Source: Flavobacterium aquidurense (GTDB taxonomy: Bacteria > Bacteroidota > Bacteroidia > Flavobacteriales > Flavobacteriaceae). From it: 64,000 bases of DNA. Positions 17,153 to 25,414 of the stretch are shown here, in pieces. The DNA lies in the NCBI RefSeq assembly GCF_001404985.1, contig NZ_JRLF01000015.1, forward strand, positions 310,001-374,000. Reading direction: 5' to 3'. The stretch's first letter is position 1, and each line of letters begins with the position of its first letter. Below the pieces are notes generated by a model. It was not told the origin of the DNA and searched no databases. It saw nothing but the letters and a program-made list of their open reading frames with translations. A program made the position numbers and the translations under genes.

Positions 17153-17902
17153 ATGAATAAATTATTCTTTTTTTATTTATCATTTCTTTTAATTGTTTTT
17201 TCTGTAAAAGCTCAGGATACTTTAAAGCGAGAAAAAAATCCTTATACAGAGGCACGTTATCATTATTATCTAAAAACCATTTTATTTTTTAATGAATATC
17301 TGGATACTGATTCCGGCTCATACAATACTACACAACTCCGGTTTTTACATCCTATTGCAAATAAGGCTTGGAATTTAAGGGTAGATCTGCCTTTAATATC
17401 AACCAATACTTCAACTAATATTAAAACAGGAATTGGTGATATTGGTGTTGGTATTAGCTACATTCCTTATTTAGATCAAAGCAAGGGGATTGCCTTCAGA
17501 GCGAGGGTCATTTCAAATTCTGCTGTAGATCCCGCATTTGGTACAGGAAAATGGGTTTTCGCCCCTGCATTATTTTATGGTACTTATTTCATAGAAAAAA
17601 AGATGCTCTGGATTGCTTCGTTAGAAAACCAATTGAGTTTTGCCGGATCTCACAACAGACAAAATATAAATACAACAGCACTTGAAAATTATTTCATGTA
17701 CATCATTGGAAAAAACTGGATTGCTGCTGACGTTGCTTTTCGATATAATGCAACCAATAAAGGATATCCTAATAATGCTTTTGTAGAATTTGGTCGAAAA
17801 TTCACTTCGAATAACATGTTTTACATTCATCCCAGTATTGCATTTGGTGGTCAAAAAACATATAATTATGGTATCGAAGCAGGGCTTTTAATTTTGTTTT
17901 AG
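17153..17902 (+). CDS. Exported beta-strand-rich protein, probably outer membrane
   Basis: 249 residues with a signal peptide (about 1-20, ending VKAQD). The mature part has alternating aromatic and polar strands (TTQLRFLHPIANKAWNLRVD, GIGDIGVGISYIPYL, NYGIEAGLLILF), and its last residue is Phe, typical of an outer-membrane beta-barrel. I do not recognise a specific family; a porin-like or 'transporter' type barrel is possible. It stands alone, between the aroE terminator and a 225-bp AT-rich gap. Confidence 0.7.
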   Translation: MNKLFFFYLSFLLIVFSVKAQDTLKREKNPYTEARYHYYLKTILFFNEYLDTDSGSYNTTQLRFLHPIANKAWNLRVDLPLISTNTSTNIKTGIGDIGVGISYIPYLDQSKGIAFRARVISNSAVDPAFGTGKWVFAPALFYGTYFIEKKMLWIASLENQLSFAGSHNRQNINTTALENYFMYIIGKNWIAADVAFRYNATNKGYPNNAFVEFGRKFTSNNMFYIHPSIAFGGQKTYNYGIEAGLLILF

Positions 17903-18062
17903 TCATAAAAATTTAAAATTTAATATTGATTTTTGAAAAAACAGATAGTTTAATTTTTAAATTAAATTCAAAAAAAACAGCAAAAAAATTCACATCATAT
18001 TTGTAAAATTGCATAATAAATAAGAATTTAATTAAAAAATAGTGTATAAACAAACGAATTAT

Positions 18063-18093
18063 TTTGTATTTAGAAACACCTTTACTATCTTTC
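18063..18093 (+). promoter_or_regulatory. Promoter of the DUF349 gene
   Basis: TTTG at 18063-18066, a 19-nt spacer, and TATCTTTC at 18086-18093, one base off the TAnnTTTG consensus, 34 bp upstream of the ATG. Confidence 0.5.
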
Positions 18094-18127
18094 GCTCTGT
18101 TTAAAATAAAAACCTTATACATTTAAA

Positions 18128-20119
18128 ATGTTAGAAGAAAAGAATGATAACCTGCAGGAAGCAGACGGAAAACTAGAAATCGAAATTAACGATTCTGTAC
18201 AAGAGAATGCAATTGAAAAATTGGAGCCTGAAACAGTTACCGAAAATCCAGTTTCTGAAACTGAAAATGAAGCAGAAAACACAGACGAAACGACTGAATC
18301 CAATCATCAGACTGCATTAGACGCGATAACAAACTCGAATGCCGAAGAAAGTGAAGATGAAACACTAAAAGAGCGTCATGATATTCCTATGCAGGATTAT
18401 GATACTTTTTCTTTGGATGCACTTGTTGATGAGCTTAAAAAACTGATCAATACAGATAAAGTAATGTCTGTAAAAGATCATATTGAAGAAATTAAAAAGT
18501 CATTTTTATTACAATACAATCACCTTCTAGAGGAGAAAAAAGAAGAATTTAATGCTTCTAAACAGGATCCGAATGAAGAATTTGAATATCACTCTCCGTT
18601 AAAAAATAAATTTGACGAATATTACAATGTTTTTAGAGAAAAAAGAAATGCTCATTTCAAGCATTTACAAACCAATTTAAAAACAAATTTAGAAAACAGA
18701 CTTGCGATAGTTGAAGAGCTTAAAGAACTTATTAATCCACAGGAAAACATCAAGGACACTCTTAAACATTTTAATGATTTAAGAGAAAGATGGAAAAATG
18801 CCGGAGCAATCCCTAAAGACAAGTACAATCACGTTTGGAATAACTATCATTTTCACGTAGAGAATTTTTATGATTACCTGCACTTAGACCGTGAAGCAAG
18901 AGATTTAGATTTTAAATATAATTTAGATCAAAAACAAAAAATAATTGCTCGTGTCGAGGAATTAGTGAATGAAACTGATATCAGCAAATCTTTTAGAGAA
19001 TTACAAGATTTACACCGAATCTGGAAAGAAGATATTGGACCTGTTTCTAAAGAACACCGTGACGTAATCTGGAATAAATTCAGTGAACTGACTAAAAAAA
19101 TCCATGATAAAAGAGAAGTTTTGTTTGAAAGCCAAAGAGCAAACGAACAAAAAAATCTTGAAGTTAAAAAAGAAATCATTGCCAAAATTGAGGTTTTAGG
19201 AACTGAAAAAGTAAATTCTCACTCTCAATGGTTAGTACAGATTCAGAAAGTAGAAGCACTTAGAAATGAGTTTTTTGCTGCCGGGAAAGTACCTTCTGAA
19301 GTTAATGAGGAAACCTGGGCTGCGTTTAAAACTGCCGTTAGAAACTTTAATTCTTTTAAAAATTCATTTTACAAAGACATTAAGAAAGACCAAAACGACA
19401 ATTTAAATAAAAAAATGGCTCTTGTTGCAAAAGCAAAAGAATTACAAGAAAGTACTGATTTTAGTGCAACTACTCCAATAATGAAGCAAATTCAGGAAGA
19501 GTGGAAACAGATTGGTCACGTTCCTAAGAAATATTCAGACAAAATCTGGAAAGAATTCAAAGATGCCTGTAATCATTATTTTGACAAATTAAAAGAGCAC
19601 AAATCAGAAGAAAACGTTGACGAAGTAGCTGCTTTTGATAATAAAAAAGCATATTTAGATATCTTAAGAGCATATCAGCTTATAGGTGACCACAAAACTG
19701 ACCTGGATGCCATAAAAGCTCATATCGAAATCTGGAAAGGTTATGGAAAAGTACCTTTTTCAAGACGTCACATCGAAGGGAAATTCAATAAAATATTAGA
19801 TGCTCTTTTTGAAAAATTAAGTTTGAGTAAGAAAGAAACTGAAATGATGCGTTTCTCTAATAGAATCGATTCTTTATCTGACAGTAATGATACTCGTAAA
19901 TTAGACAACGAAAAGATTTTCTTAATGCGCAAAATTGAGGAAGTTCAAAATGAAATTTTCCAATTAGAGAACAATATTCAGTTTTTTACAAATACAAAAA
20001 ATGCAAAAAAAGAAAACTCAATCGTTCTTGAAGTTCGCAAGAACATCGCTATTCACAAAGAAAGCCTTGAACTTTGGAAAGACAAATTAAAACAATTACG
20101 CAACCTGGGTCAGGAATAG
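18128..20119 (+). CDS. DUF349 repeat protein
   Basis: 663 residues, no signal peptide. After an acidic N-terminus (residues ~1-90, rich in E, N, T), several copies of the DUF349 unit follow, recognisable by repeated W-x(3)-G-x-(I/V)-P segments: RWKNAGAIPKDKYNHVWNNY, RIWKEDIGPVSKEHRDVIWN, EWKQIGHVPKKYSDKIWKEF and IWKGYGKVPFSRRHIEGKF. The spacing predicts long alpha-helical, partly coiled-coil structure, ending in a Lys/Glu-rich coil. Function in flavobacteria is unknown. Monocistronic: own promoter and terminator. Confidence 0.88.
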   Translation: MLEEKNDNLQEADGKLEIEINDSVQENAIEKLEPETVTENPVSETENEAENTDETTESNHQTALDAITNSNAEESEDETLKERHDIPMQDYDTFSLDALVDELKKLINTDKVMSVKDHIEEIKKSFLLQYNHLLEEKKEEFNASKQDPNEEFEYHSPLKNKFDEYYNVFREKRNAHFKHLQTNLKTNLENRLAIVEELKELINPQENIKDTLKHFNDLRERWKNAGAIPKDKYNHVWNNYHFHVENFYDYLHLDREARDLDFKYNLDQKQKIIARVEELVNETDISKSFRELQDLHRIWKEDIGPVSKEHRDVIWNKFSELTKKIHDKREVLFESQRANEQKNLEVKKEIIAKIEVLGTEKVNSHSQWLVQIQKVEALRNEFFAAGKVPSEVNEETWAAFKTAVRNFNSFKNSFYKDIKKDQNDNLNKKMALVAKAKELQESTDFSATTPIMKQIQEEWKQIGHVPKKYSDKIWKEFKDACNHYFDKLKEHKSEENVDEVAAFDNKKAYLDILRAYQLIGDHKTDLDAIKAHIEIWKGYGKVPFSRRHIEGKFNKILDALFEKLSLSKKETEMMRFSNRIDSLSDSNDTRKLDNEKIFLMRKIEEVQNEIFQLENNIQFFTNTKNAKKENSIVLEVRKNIAIHKESLELWKDKLKQLRNLGQE

Positions 20120-20144
20120 ACTTTAGTTTATATAATAATTTATT

Positions 20145-20178
20145 AAGGAGTAATGATGTTTTCATTGCTCCTTTTTTT
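20145..20178 (+). terminator. Terminator after the DUF349 gene
   Basis: GGAGTAATGA / TCATTGCTCC (one G-U pair), 5-nt loop, then T7. Confidence 0.8.
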
Positions 20179-20301
20179 GGTTATTGATGGAGCGAATTTT
20201 ACCGCAAAGAGCGTAAAGTTTTTTTTTATCTGCTCGGTTTTATAAAAACACAAAGCTTACAAAGCTTAGTCTTAATATTGTTTACAGTCAATTGTTGACA
20301 T

Positions 20302-20397
20302 ACAATCTTGTCATTCCAAGAAACTTCACAATCAGAATCGCCAATCTTTGTAGAGCCACTAACGGAGATCCTTCGTTCCTCGGGATGACAAGATTGT
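20302..20397. repeat. REP-like palindrome, copy 1
   Basis: ACAATCTTGTCATTCC (20302-20317) and GGGATGACAAGATTGT (20382-20397) form a 16-bp inverted repeat with one mismatch, with the internal 'AATCTTTGTAGAGCC' and 'GATCCTTCGTTCCTCGGGATGAC' type sequence shared with the copies at 39620-39855 and 49870-49972. Confidence 0.75.
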
Positions 20398-20623
20398 CGA
20401 TTATAATTGTAACGAAACACAAAGCTTTGTGATCTCTGTGGTTTTAACCATAATACAAAATAAAAAACCTTAGCATACTTAGTGGCAAAGAACTACTTTC
20501 AATAGGAACAGGCTTCGACTTCGTTCAGCCTGACAAACCTGAAACTTGAAACAAAAGAAACTTTAAACCTAAACCTTAACATTTCCAATTTAAATTCATA
20601 AAACATTTCTTTAAAATATTCAT

Positions 20624-20631
20624 TATATTTG
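20624..20631 (+). promoter_or_regulatory. -7 box of the OsmC gene
   Basis: TATATTTG, perfect TAnnTTTG, 69 bp upstream of the ATG at 20700. Confidence 0.5.
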
Positions 20632-20699
20632 ATAACCACATCAACTTTTGATGATCTAAAATGAACAAATTCAATTATTAATCTTAATAACGACGAAAA

Positions 20700-21116
20700 A
20701 TGAAATTTACAAGAAAAGCAAATGCCAACTGGAAAGGAACTGGTATGGAAGGAACCGGAAAAATCAGTACTCAGAGTACCACATTAGATAATGCACAATT
20801 ATCGTTTAAAACAAGGTTTGCTGACGGTGTTGGAACTAATCCTGAAGAATTGGTTGCTGCAGCACATTCTGGCTGTTTTACCATGCAATTAAGCTTTTTA
20901 CTTAACGAAGGTGGTTTTACTGCAGATGATTTAAATACAGAAGCTACAGTAACTTTTGAAGATGGAACAATAACTTTAATACATTTGGACTTAAAAGGTA
21001 AAGTTCCTAATATTTCAGCTGAAGAGTTTGAAAAAACAGCGGCAAAAGCAAAAGAAATCTGTCCGATTTCTAAACTTCTAAATACAACAATTACACTTTC
21101 TGTGACTTTATTATAA
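20700..21116 (+). CDS. OsmC-family peroxiredoxin-like protein
   Basis: 138 residues, cytosolic. OsmC proteins reduce organic hydroperoxides with a cysteine pair. Both cysteines are present: HSGCFTMQL (peroxidatic) and KEICPISKLL (resolving), with the LVAAAHSGC context and TRFADGVGTNPEELVAAA matching the OsmC subgroup. Short and complete. Monocistronic, facing the convergent TPR-gyrA unit across a shared terminator. Confidence 0.95.
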   Translation: MKFTRKANANWKGTGMEGTGKISTQSTTLDNAQLSFKTRFADGVGTNPEELVAAAHSGCFTMQLSFLLNEGGFTADDLNTEATVTFEDGTITLIHLDLKGKVPNISAEEFEKTAAKAKEICPISKLLNTTITLSVTLL

Positions 21117-21142
21117 GCTGTTTAAGAAAATTGTAAGCATAA

Positions 21143-21173
21143 AAAAACCATTCACAAAGGTGAATGGTTTTTT
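21143..21173. terminator. Bidirectional terminator between the OsmC and TPR genes
   Basis: ACCATTCAC / GTGAATGGT with a 4-nt loop (aaag), flanked by A and T tracts, lies between two convergent genes. Confidence 0.85.
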
Positions 21174-21197
21174 ATTTTTATCTAATGTTGTTTAGAA

Positions 21198-22466
21198 TTA
21201 CATTGTAGCTTTCAAAGCTTTTGCTTCAGCTGTCATTTCTAATGCTTTATAAACCCCTAATAATGTTTTAGAAACGTCTTCATTTTTAGGATCTAATTCA
21301 TTTGCCTTTTTAAGGTAAGGAATAACTCCTTTAAAAACATTTTCTCTTTGTGCTTTCAACACATCGTAACGTTTCATATCTTTTGCAGAAGTACCCAATT
21401 TATTCATCTCATCAATAATTGGTTTTTCAGCTTCTAATTTTAAAGCTGCCAGGTTAAGATAAGCATTTGCATAGTTTGGATTGATCTCGATTGCTTTCAA
21501 ATAATATTTTTCAGCATCTGCATTATTCTTTGAATTTGCACTAATAACACCTAAATTAAATACTAAATCAGCATTGTTTGGTTCTTTTTGCAAAGCCTCA
21601 CCAACTAATTTTTTGTAAGTTTCAAAATCTTTAGACTCCAAATACAAGTTAGCTTCGGTAAGAATCAAAGAAGTGTCATCCGGATTTGCTTTTCTTGCAT
21701 CAGCGATTGCTTTTTTAGCATCTTCGCTACGTCCTTTTTGAACTAAAATCAAGGCTAAGTTTTTATAAATCTCACCTCTTTTAGAAGGAATAGCTTCAGT
21801 TTTAGGTTTTTCGTGAGTTCCTAATTTTACAGCTAAATCTCTATCTTTAGCACTATTAAAACCATCTTCGTTACCTGAAATTTTATTTACAGCAGTATAA
21901 CTAGTTCCTTTTCCTGAATAGTTTAATTTTTTTAATTCTTCATACATTGGCAATGCAAGATCAAAATCCTGTGCATTTACTGCTGTTGAAGCTGCGTAAT
22001 ATAAATTGATTGTATCATTTTTATCTAACAAATATGCATCATACAATTTTTTTGCTCCTTCAGCATGTTTACTTACCTGAGAATCTGCAATAGCTGAATT
22101 AATCAATTTTCCTTTAATATCAGTAATTGAAGTTGCAGCCTGAGTTGAATATTTCACTTTTCCAGATGCTTTTTCAACCTCGATTAGTTTTTTATAGCTT
22201 TCAGCGGCAAGAGACAAGTTTTTACTTTCTTCTACTTTTTTATTTGCTAATTCTAAATAAGCATTTCCTTTTACAAAATAGTATTGTGCCTGCTCAACAT
22301 CTTTGGCATTTACTACCAGGTTTTCAGCATCTTTCAAGATCGCAATCGCTCCTTGTGCGTCTCCTCCTTTTAATGCTTTTTCAGCACTTTTTATCTGATC
22401 TTTTTGAGCAAAAGTAGCTACTGAAATCAATAATGCTGACGCAAGTATTACATATTTACTTTTCAT
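21198..22466 (-). CDS. Exported TPR protein
   Basis: 422 residues from ATG 22466 (MKSKYVILASALLIS...FAQ signal peptide). A TTG three codons upstream is a weaker alternative. The mature protein is alpha-helical with TPR units such as GRSEDAKKAIADARKANPDD, NADAEKYYLKAIEINPNYAN and AYLNLAALKLEAEKPI, so it is a periplasmic or envelope scaffold. Function unknown. It lies 47 bp downstream of gyrA on the same strand and probably shares its transcript; a link to DNA supercoiling is not implied. Confidence 0.88.
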   Translation of the reverse strand: MKSKYVILASALLISVATFAQKDQIKSAEKALKGGDAQGAIAILKDAENLVVNAKDVEQAQYYFVKGNAYLELANKKVEESKNLSLAAESYKKLIEVEKASGKVKYSTQAATSITDIKGKLINSAIADSQVSKHAEGAKKLYDAYLLDKNDTINLYYAASTAVNAQDFDLALPMYEELKKLNYSGKGTSYTAVNKISGNEDGFNSAKDRDLAVKLGTHEKPKTEAIPSKRGEIYKNLALILVQKGRSEDAKKAIADARKANPDDTSLILTEANLYLESKDFETYKKLVGEALQKEPNNADLVFNLGVISANSKNNADAEKYYLKAIEINPNYANAYLNLAALKLEAEKPIIDEMNKLGTSAKDMKRYDVLKAQRENVFKGVIPYLKKANELDPKNEDVSKTLLGVYKALEMTAEAKALKATM

Positions 22467-22513
22467 AGTATTCAATTTGTGGTTTTTAATTTTAATTTTC
22501 GTAATTGTTATTT

Positions 22514-25156
22514 TTATTCTTCAGATTCTTCTTCGTCAGAATCATCTTCCTCTTCTATCTCTTCTTCAGAATCATCATCTTCATCATCTTCTACTATACC
22601 ATCATCTTCAAGAACTTCTAAATCCGGTTTTACTCTTTCGATAGCAGACTCAATAACATTTCCGTCTTCGTCAACAACAACTTCTGCAACATCGTCTTTC
22701 ATTACTTTTGTTACAGCAGCAATAGAGTCTTTACCTTTTAAGTTAATCAATCGAACACCTTGTGTTGCACGACCCATTACACGTAAATCCTCAATAGCCA
22801 TTCTGATTGTTAATCCGGATTTGTTAATGATCATTAAATCATCAGCATCAGTTACATTACTAATAGAAATTAATTTTCCGGTTTTCTCCGTGATATTAAG
22901 TGTTTTAACACCTTTACCTCCACGGTTTGTAATTCTGTAAACATCCTCTCCATCGTCATCAACTAATTTAGTACGTTTACCGTATCCGTTTTCAGTTACA
23001 ACCAAAATCTGTGTGTCGTTTACGTTCTCTTTATCAACCGTAACCATACCAATTACTTCATCAGTATCGTCTTTTAAGGTAATTCCGCGAACTCCTGAAG
23101 CTGTTCTTCCCATCGGACGCGTTTTAGTTTCCTCAAAACGAACCAATTTACCAGACTTAACAGCCAGGATAATTTGACTTTCTCCGTTAGTTAATTTTGC
23201 TTCTAGTAATTCATCACCTTCTTTAATAGTAATTGCAGCAACACCATTTACTCTTGGTTTAGAATATTTCTCTAAAGAAGTTTTCTTAACCTGACCTTGT
23301 TTCGTTACCATTACAAGATTATGACTATTGATATAATCTTTATCTTTTAAGTCCTGAGTACAAATGAAAGCTTTTACTTTATCATCACTTTCAATGTTTA
23401 CTAAATTCTGAATTGCTCTACCTTTTGCAGTTTTACTTCCTTCAGGAATTTCGTAAACACGCATCCAGAAACATTTTCCTTTTTGCGTAAAGAACATCAT
23501 ATATTGGTGATTGGTCGCAACGAACATATGCTCAAGGAAATCCTGATCTCTTGTTCCTGCACTTTTTTGTCCAACTCCTCCTCTATTTTGAGTTTTGTAT
23601 TCTGTTAAGTTTGTACGCTTAATATAGCCGGCGTGAGAAATTGTAATTACTACATTTTCATCCGCAATTAAATCTTCGATACTTACATCTCCACCAGAAT
23701 ATTCGATTTGAGAGCGACGCTCATCTCCGTATTTATCACGAATTTCTTCAAGTTCTTCTTTGATTAAGTTTGTTCTTAAATCTACATCTGCCAATAATGC
23801 TTTCAAATGTTCAATTAACTTCATCAATTCGTCATACTCAGCTCTTAACTTGTCTTGTTCCAGACCTGTTAACTGACGTAAACGCATCTCAACAATTGCA
23901 CGAGCCTGAATGTCTGATAAATTAAATCTTTCGATTAATTTCTCACGTGCTTCTTCTGTATTTTTAGAACCTCTGATGATCGCAATTACTTCATCAATAT
24001 TATCAGAAGCGATAATTAAACCTTCTAAAATATGCGCTCTTTCTTCTGCTTTACGCAATTCAAAACGAGTTCTTCTTACTACAACATCATGACGGTGCTC
24101 AATAAAATAGTGAATCATATCTTTTAGATTCAACATTTGTGGGCGACCTTTTACTAATGCAATATTGTTTACACTAAAAGAAGACTGTAATGATGTAAAT
24201 TTATATAAGGTATTCAAAACTACGTTTGGCGTAGCGTCACGTTTCAGGATATAAACGATACGCATACCGTTTCTGTCAGACTCGTCACGAATATTCGCAA
24301 TACCTTCAATTTTTTTATCGTTAACTAAGTCAGCCGTACGTTTGATCATTTCGGCTTTGTTCACCTGATACGGAATCTCCGTTACGATGATACATTCTCT
24401 TCCGTCAACTTCTTCAAAACCAACTTTAGCACGCATAACAATACGTCCTCTACCGGTTTTAAAAGCTTCACGAACTCCTTCATAACCATATATTACACCA
24501 CCGGTTGGAAAATCCGGAGCTTTAATATGTGTCATTAATTCGTCAACTTCAATATCGTTATTATCAAGATACGCTAATGTACCATTGATAACTTCAGTTA
24601 AATTGTGTGGAGGCATATTTGTTGCCATACCAACTGCAATACCTGTTGCTCCGTTTACTAATAAAGTAGGAACTCTTGTAGGCATTACTTTTGGTTCATA
24701 TAAAGTATCGTCAAAGTTCAATTGAAAATCAACTGTTTCTTTTTCGATATCTGCCATAATATCTTCAGATATCTTACGCATTCTGGCCTCAGTATAACGC
24801 ATCGCTGCAGGACTGTCACCATCAACAGATCCAAAGTTACCCTGACCATCCACTAATAAATAACGCATACTCCATTCCTGAGCCATACGAACCATTGCAT
24901 CATAAACAGAAGTATCTCCGTGTGGGTGATACTTACCCAGAACCTCTCCTACGATTCTTGCAGACTTTTTGTGGGCAGATCTTGAAGTTACACCTAAATC
25001 ATACATTCCGTAAAGAACTCTTCGATGCACTGGTTTCAAGCCATCTCTAACATCCGGAAGCGCTCTCGATACAATTACTGACATCGAATAATCGATGTAA
25101 GCTGATTTCATTTCATCTTCAATGTTAATAGGAATTAACTTTTCTCCTTCAGACAT
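22514..25156 (-). CDS. gyrA: DNA gyrase subunit A
   Basis: 880 residues. With GyrB it introduces negative supercoils. The catalytic tyrosine is Tyr121 in AAMRYTEARM; the winged-helix domain and quinolone-determining region read HPHGDTSVYD, with Thr82 and Asp86 at the places of E. coli Ser83 and Asp87. The C-terminal half has the beta-pinwheel blades with GyrA boxes, for example NRGGVGQKSAG (about residue 537) and NRGGKGVKTL. The last ~35 residues are almost all Asp and Glu, an acidic tail longer than usual. Divergent from clpC with 258 bp between. Confidence 0.98.
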   Translation of the reverse strand: MSEGEKLIPINIEDEMKSAYIDYSMSVIVSRALPDVRDGLKPVHRRVLYGMYDLGVTSRSAHKKSARIVGEVLGKYHPHGDTSVYDAMVRMAQEWSMRYLLVDGQGNFGSVDGDSPAAMRYTEARMRKISEDIMADIEKETVDFQLNFDDTLYEPKVMPTRVPTLLVNGATGIAVGMATNMPPHNLTEVINGTLAYLDNNDIEVDELMTHIKAPDFPTGGVIYGYEGVREAFKTGRGRIVMRAKVGFEEVDGRECIIVTEIPYQVNKAEMIKRTADLVNDKKIEGIANIRDESDRNGMRIVYILKRDATPNVVLNTLYKFTSLQSSFSVNNIALVKGRPQMLNLKDMIHYFIEHRHDVVVRRTRFELRKAEERAHILEGLIIASDNIDEVIAIIRGSKNTEEAREKLIERFNLSDIQARAIVEMRLRQLTGLEQDKLRAEYDELMKLIEHLKALLADVDLRTNLIKEELEEIRDKYGDERRSQIEYSGGDVSIEDLIADENVVITISHAGYIKRTNLTEYKTQNRGGVGQKSAGTRDQDFLEHMFVATNHQYMMFFTQKGKCFWMRVYEIPEGSKTAKGRAIQNLVNIESDDKVKAFICTQDLKDKDYINSHNLVMVTKQGQVKKTSLEKYSKPRVNGVAAITIKEGDELLEAKLTNGESQIILAVKSGKLVRFEETKTRPMGRTASGVRGITLKDDTDEVIGMVTVDKENVNDTQILVVTENGYGKRTKLVDDDGEDVYRITNRGGKGVKTLNITEKTGKLISISNVTDADDLMIINKSGLTIRMAIEDLRVMGRATQGVRLINLKGKDSIAAVTKVMKDDVAEVVVDEDGNVIESAIERVKPDLEVLEDDGIVEDDEDDDSEEEIEEEDDSDEEESEE

Positions 25157-25364
25157 AAGTTGTTATGTTTAAATAATTATATTAGTTTCAAAGCGTGCCA
25201 AGATACGTTTTTTTGGAATTTTTTCAGCTATTTACTTACACTTATTTCAATGATTTATTAACAACTTTATTTTAGGTTTTGGTTAATAAATTAAGCGTTT
25301 TTTAACGCTTTTATTGTTATTTTTTTTGTCTCTTAGCTGTCAGGAGTTCCTTAAGGGTATGGTT

Positions 25365-25396
25365 TTTGTTTTTCAAACACTAATTCACTAAATTTA
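25365..25396 (+). promoter_or_regulatory. clpC promoter
   Basis: TTTG at 25365-25368, a 20-nt spacer, and TAAATTTA at 25389-25396 (one base off TAnnTTTG), 18 bp upstream of the clpC ATG. Confidence 0.5.
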
Positions 25397-25414
25397 CAAT
25401 ACCAATTATATATT

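Larger units (their letters stand above)
20120..20699. other. 580-bp spacer filled with intergenic repeats
   Basis: Contains the DUF349 terminator, a REP-like palindrome (20302-20397), 'GTGATCTCTGTGG'-type low-complexity repeats, a 'TTCGACTTCGTTCAGCCTGAC' fragment (20513-20533) and the OsmC promoter. The short reading frames here fall within repeat sequence and I do not call them genes. Confidence 0.65.

Noticed and set aside
20226..20420. Minus-strand frame of 64 codons in the DUF349-OsmC gap
   Set aside because: It is made of REP-like repeats and has no promoter or coding signature.
22479..22940. Ser-rich plus-strand frame opposite the gyrA acidic tail
   Set aside because: It is the shadow of the GAA/GAT-rich tail codons.
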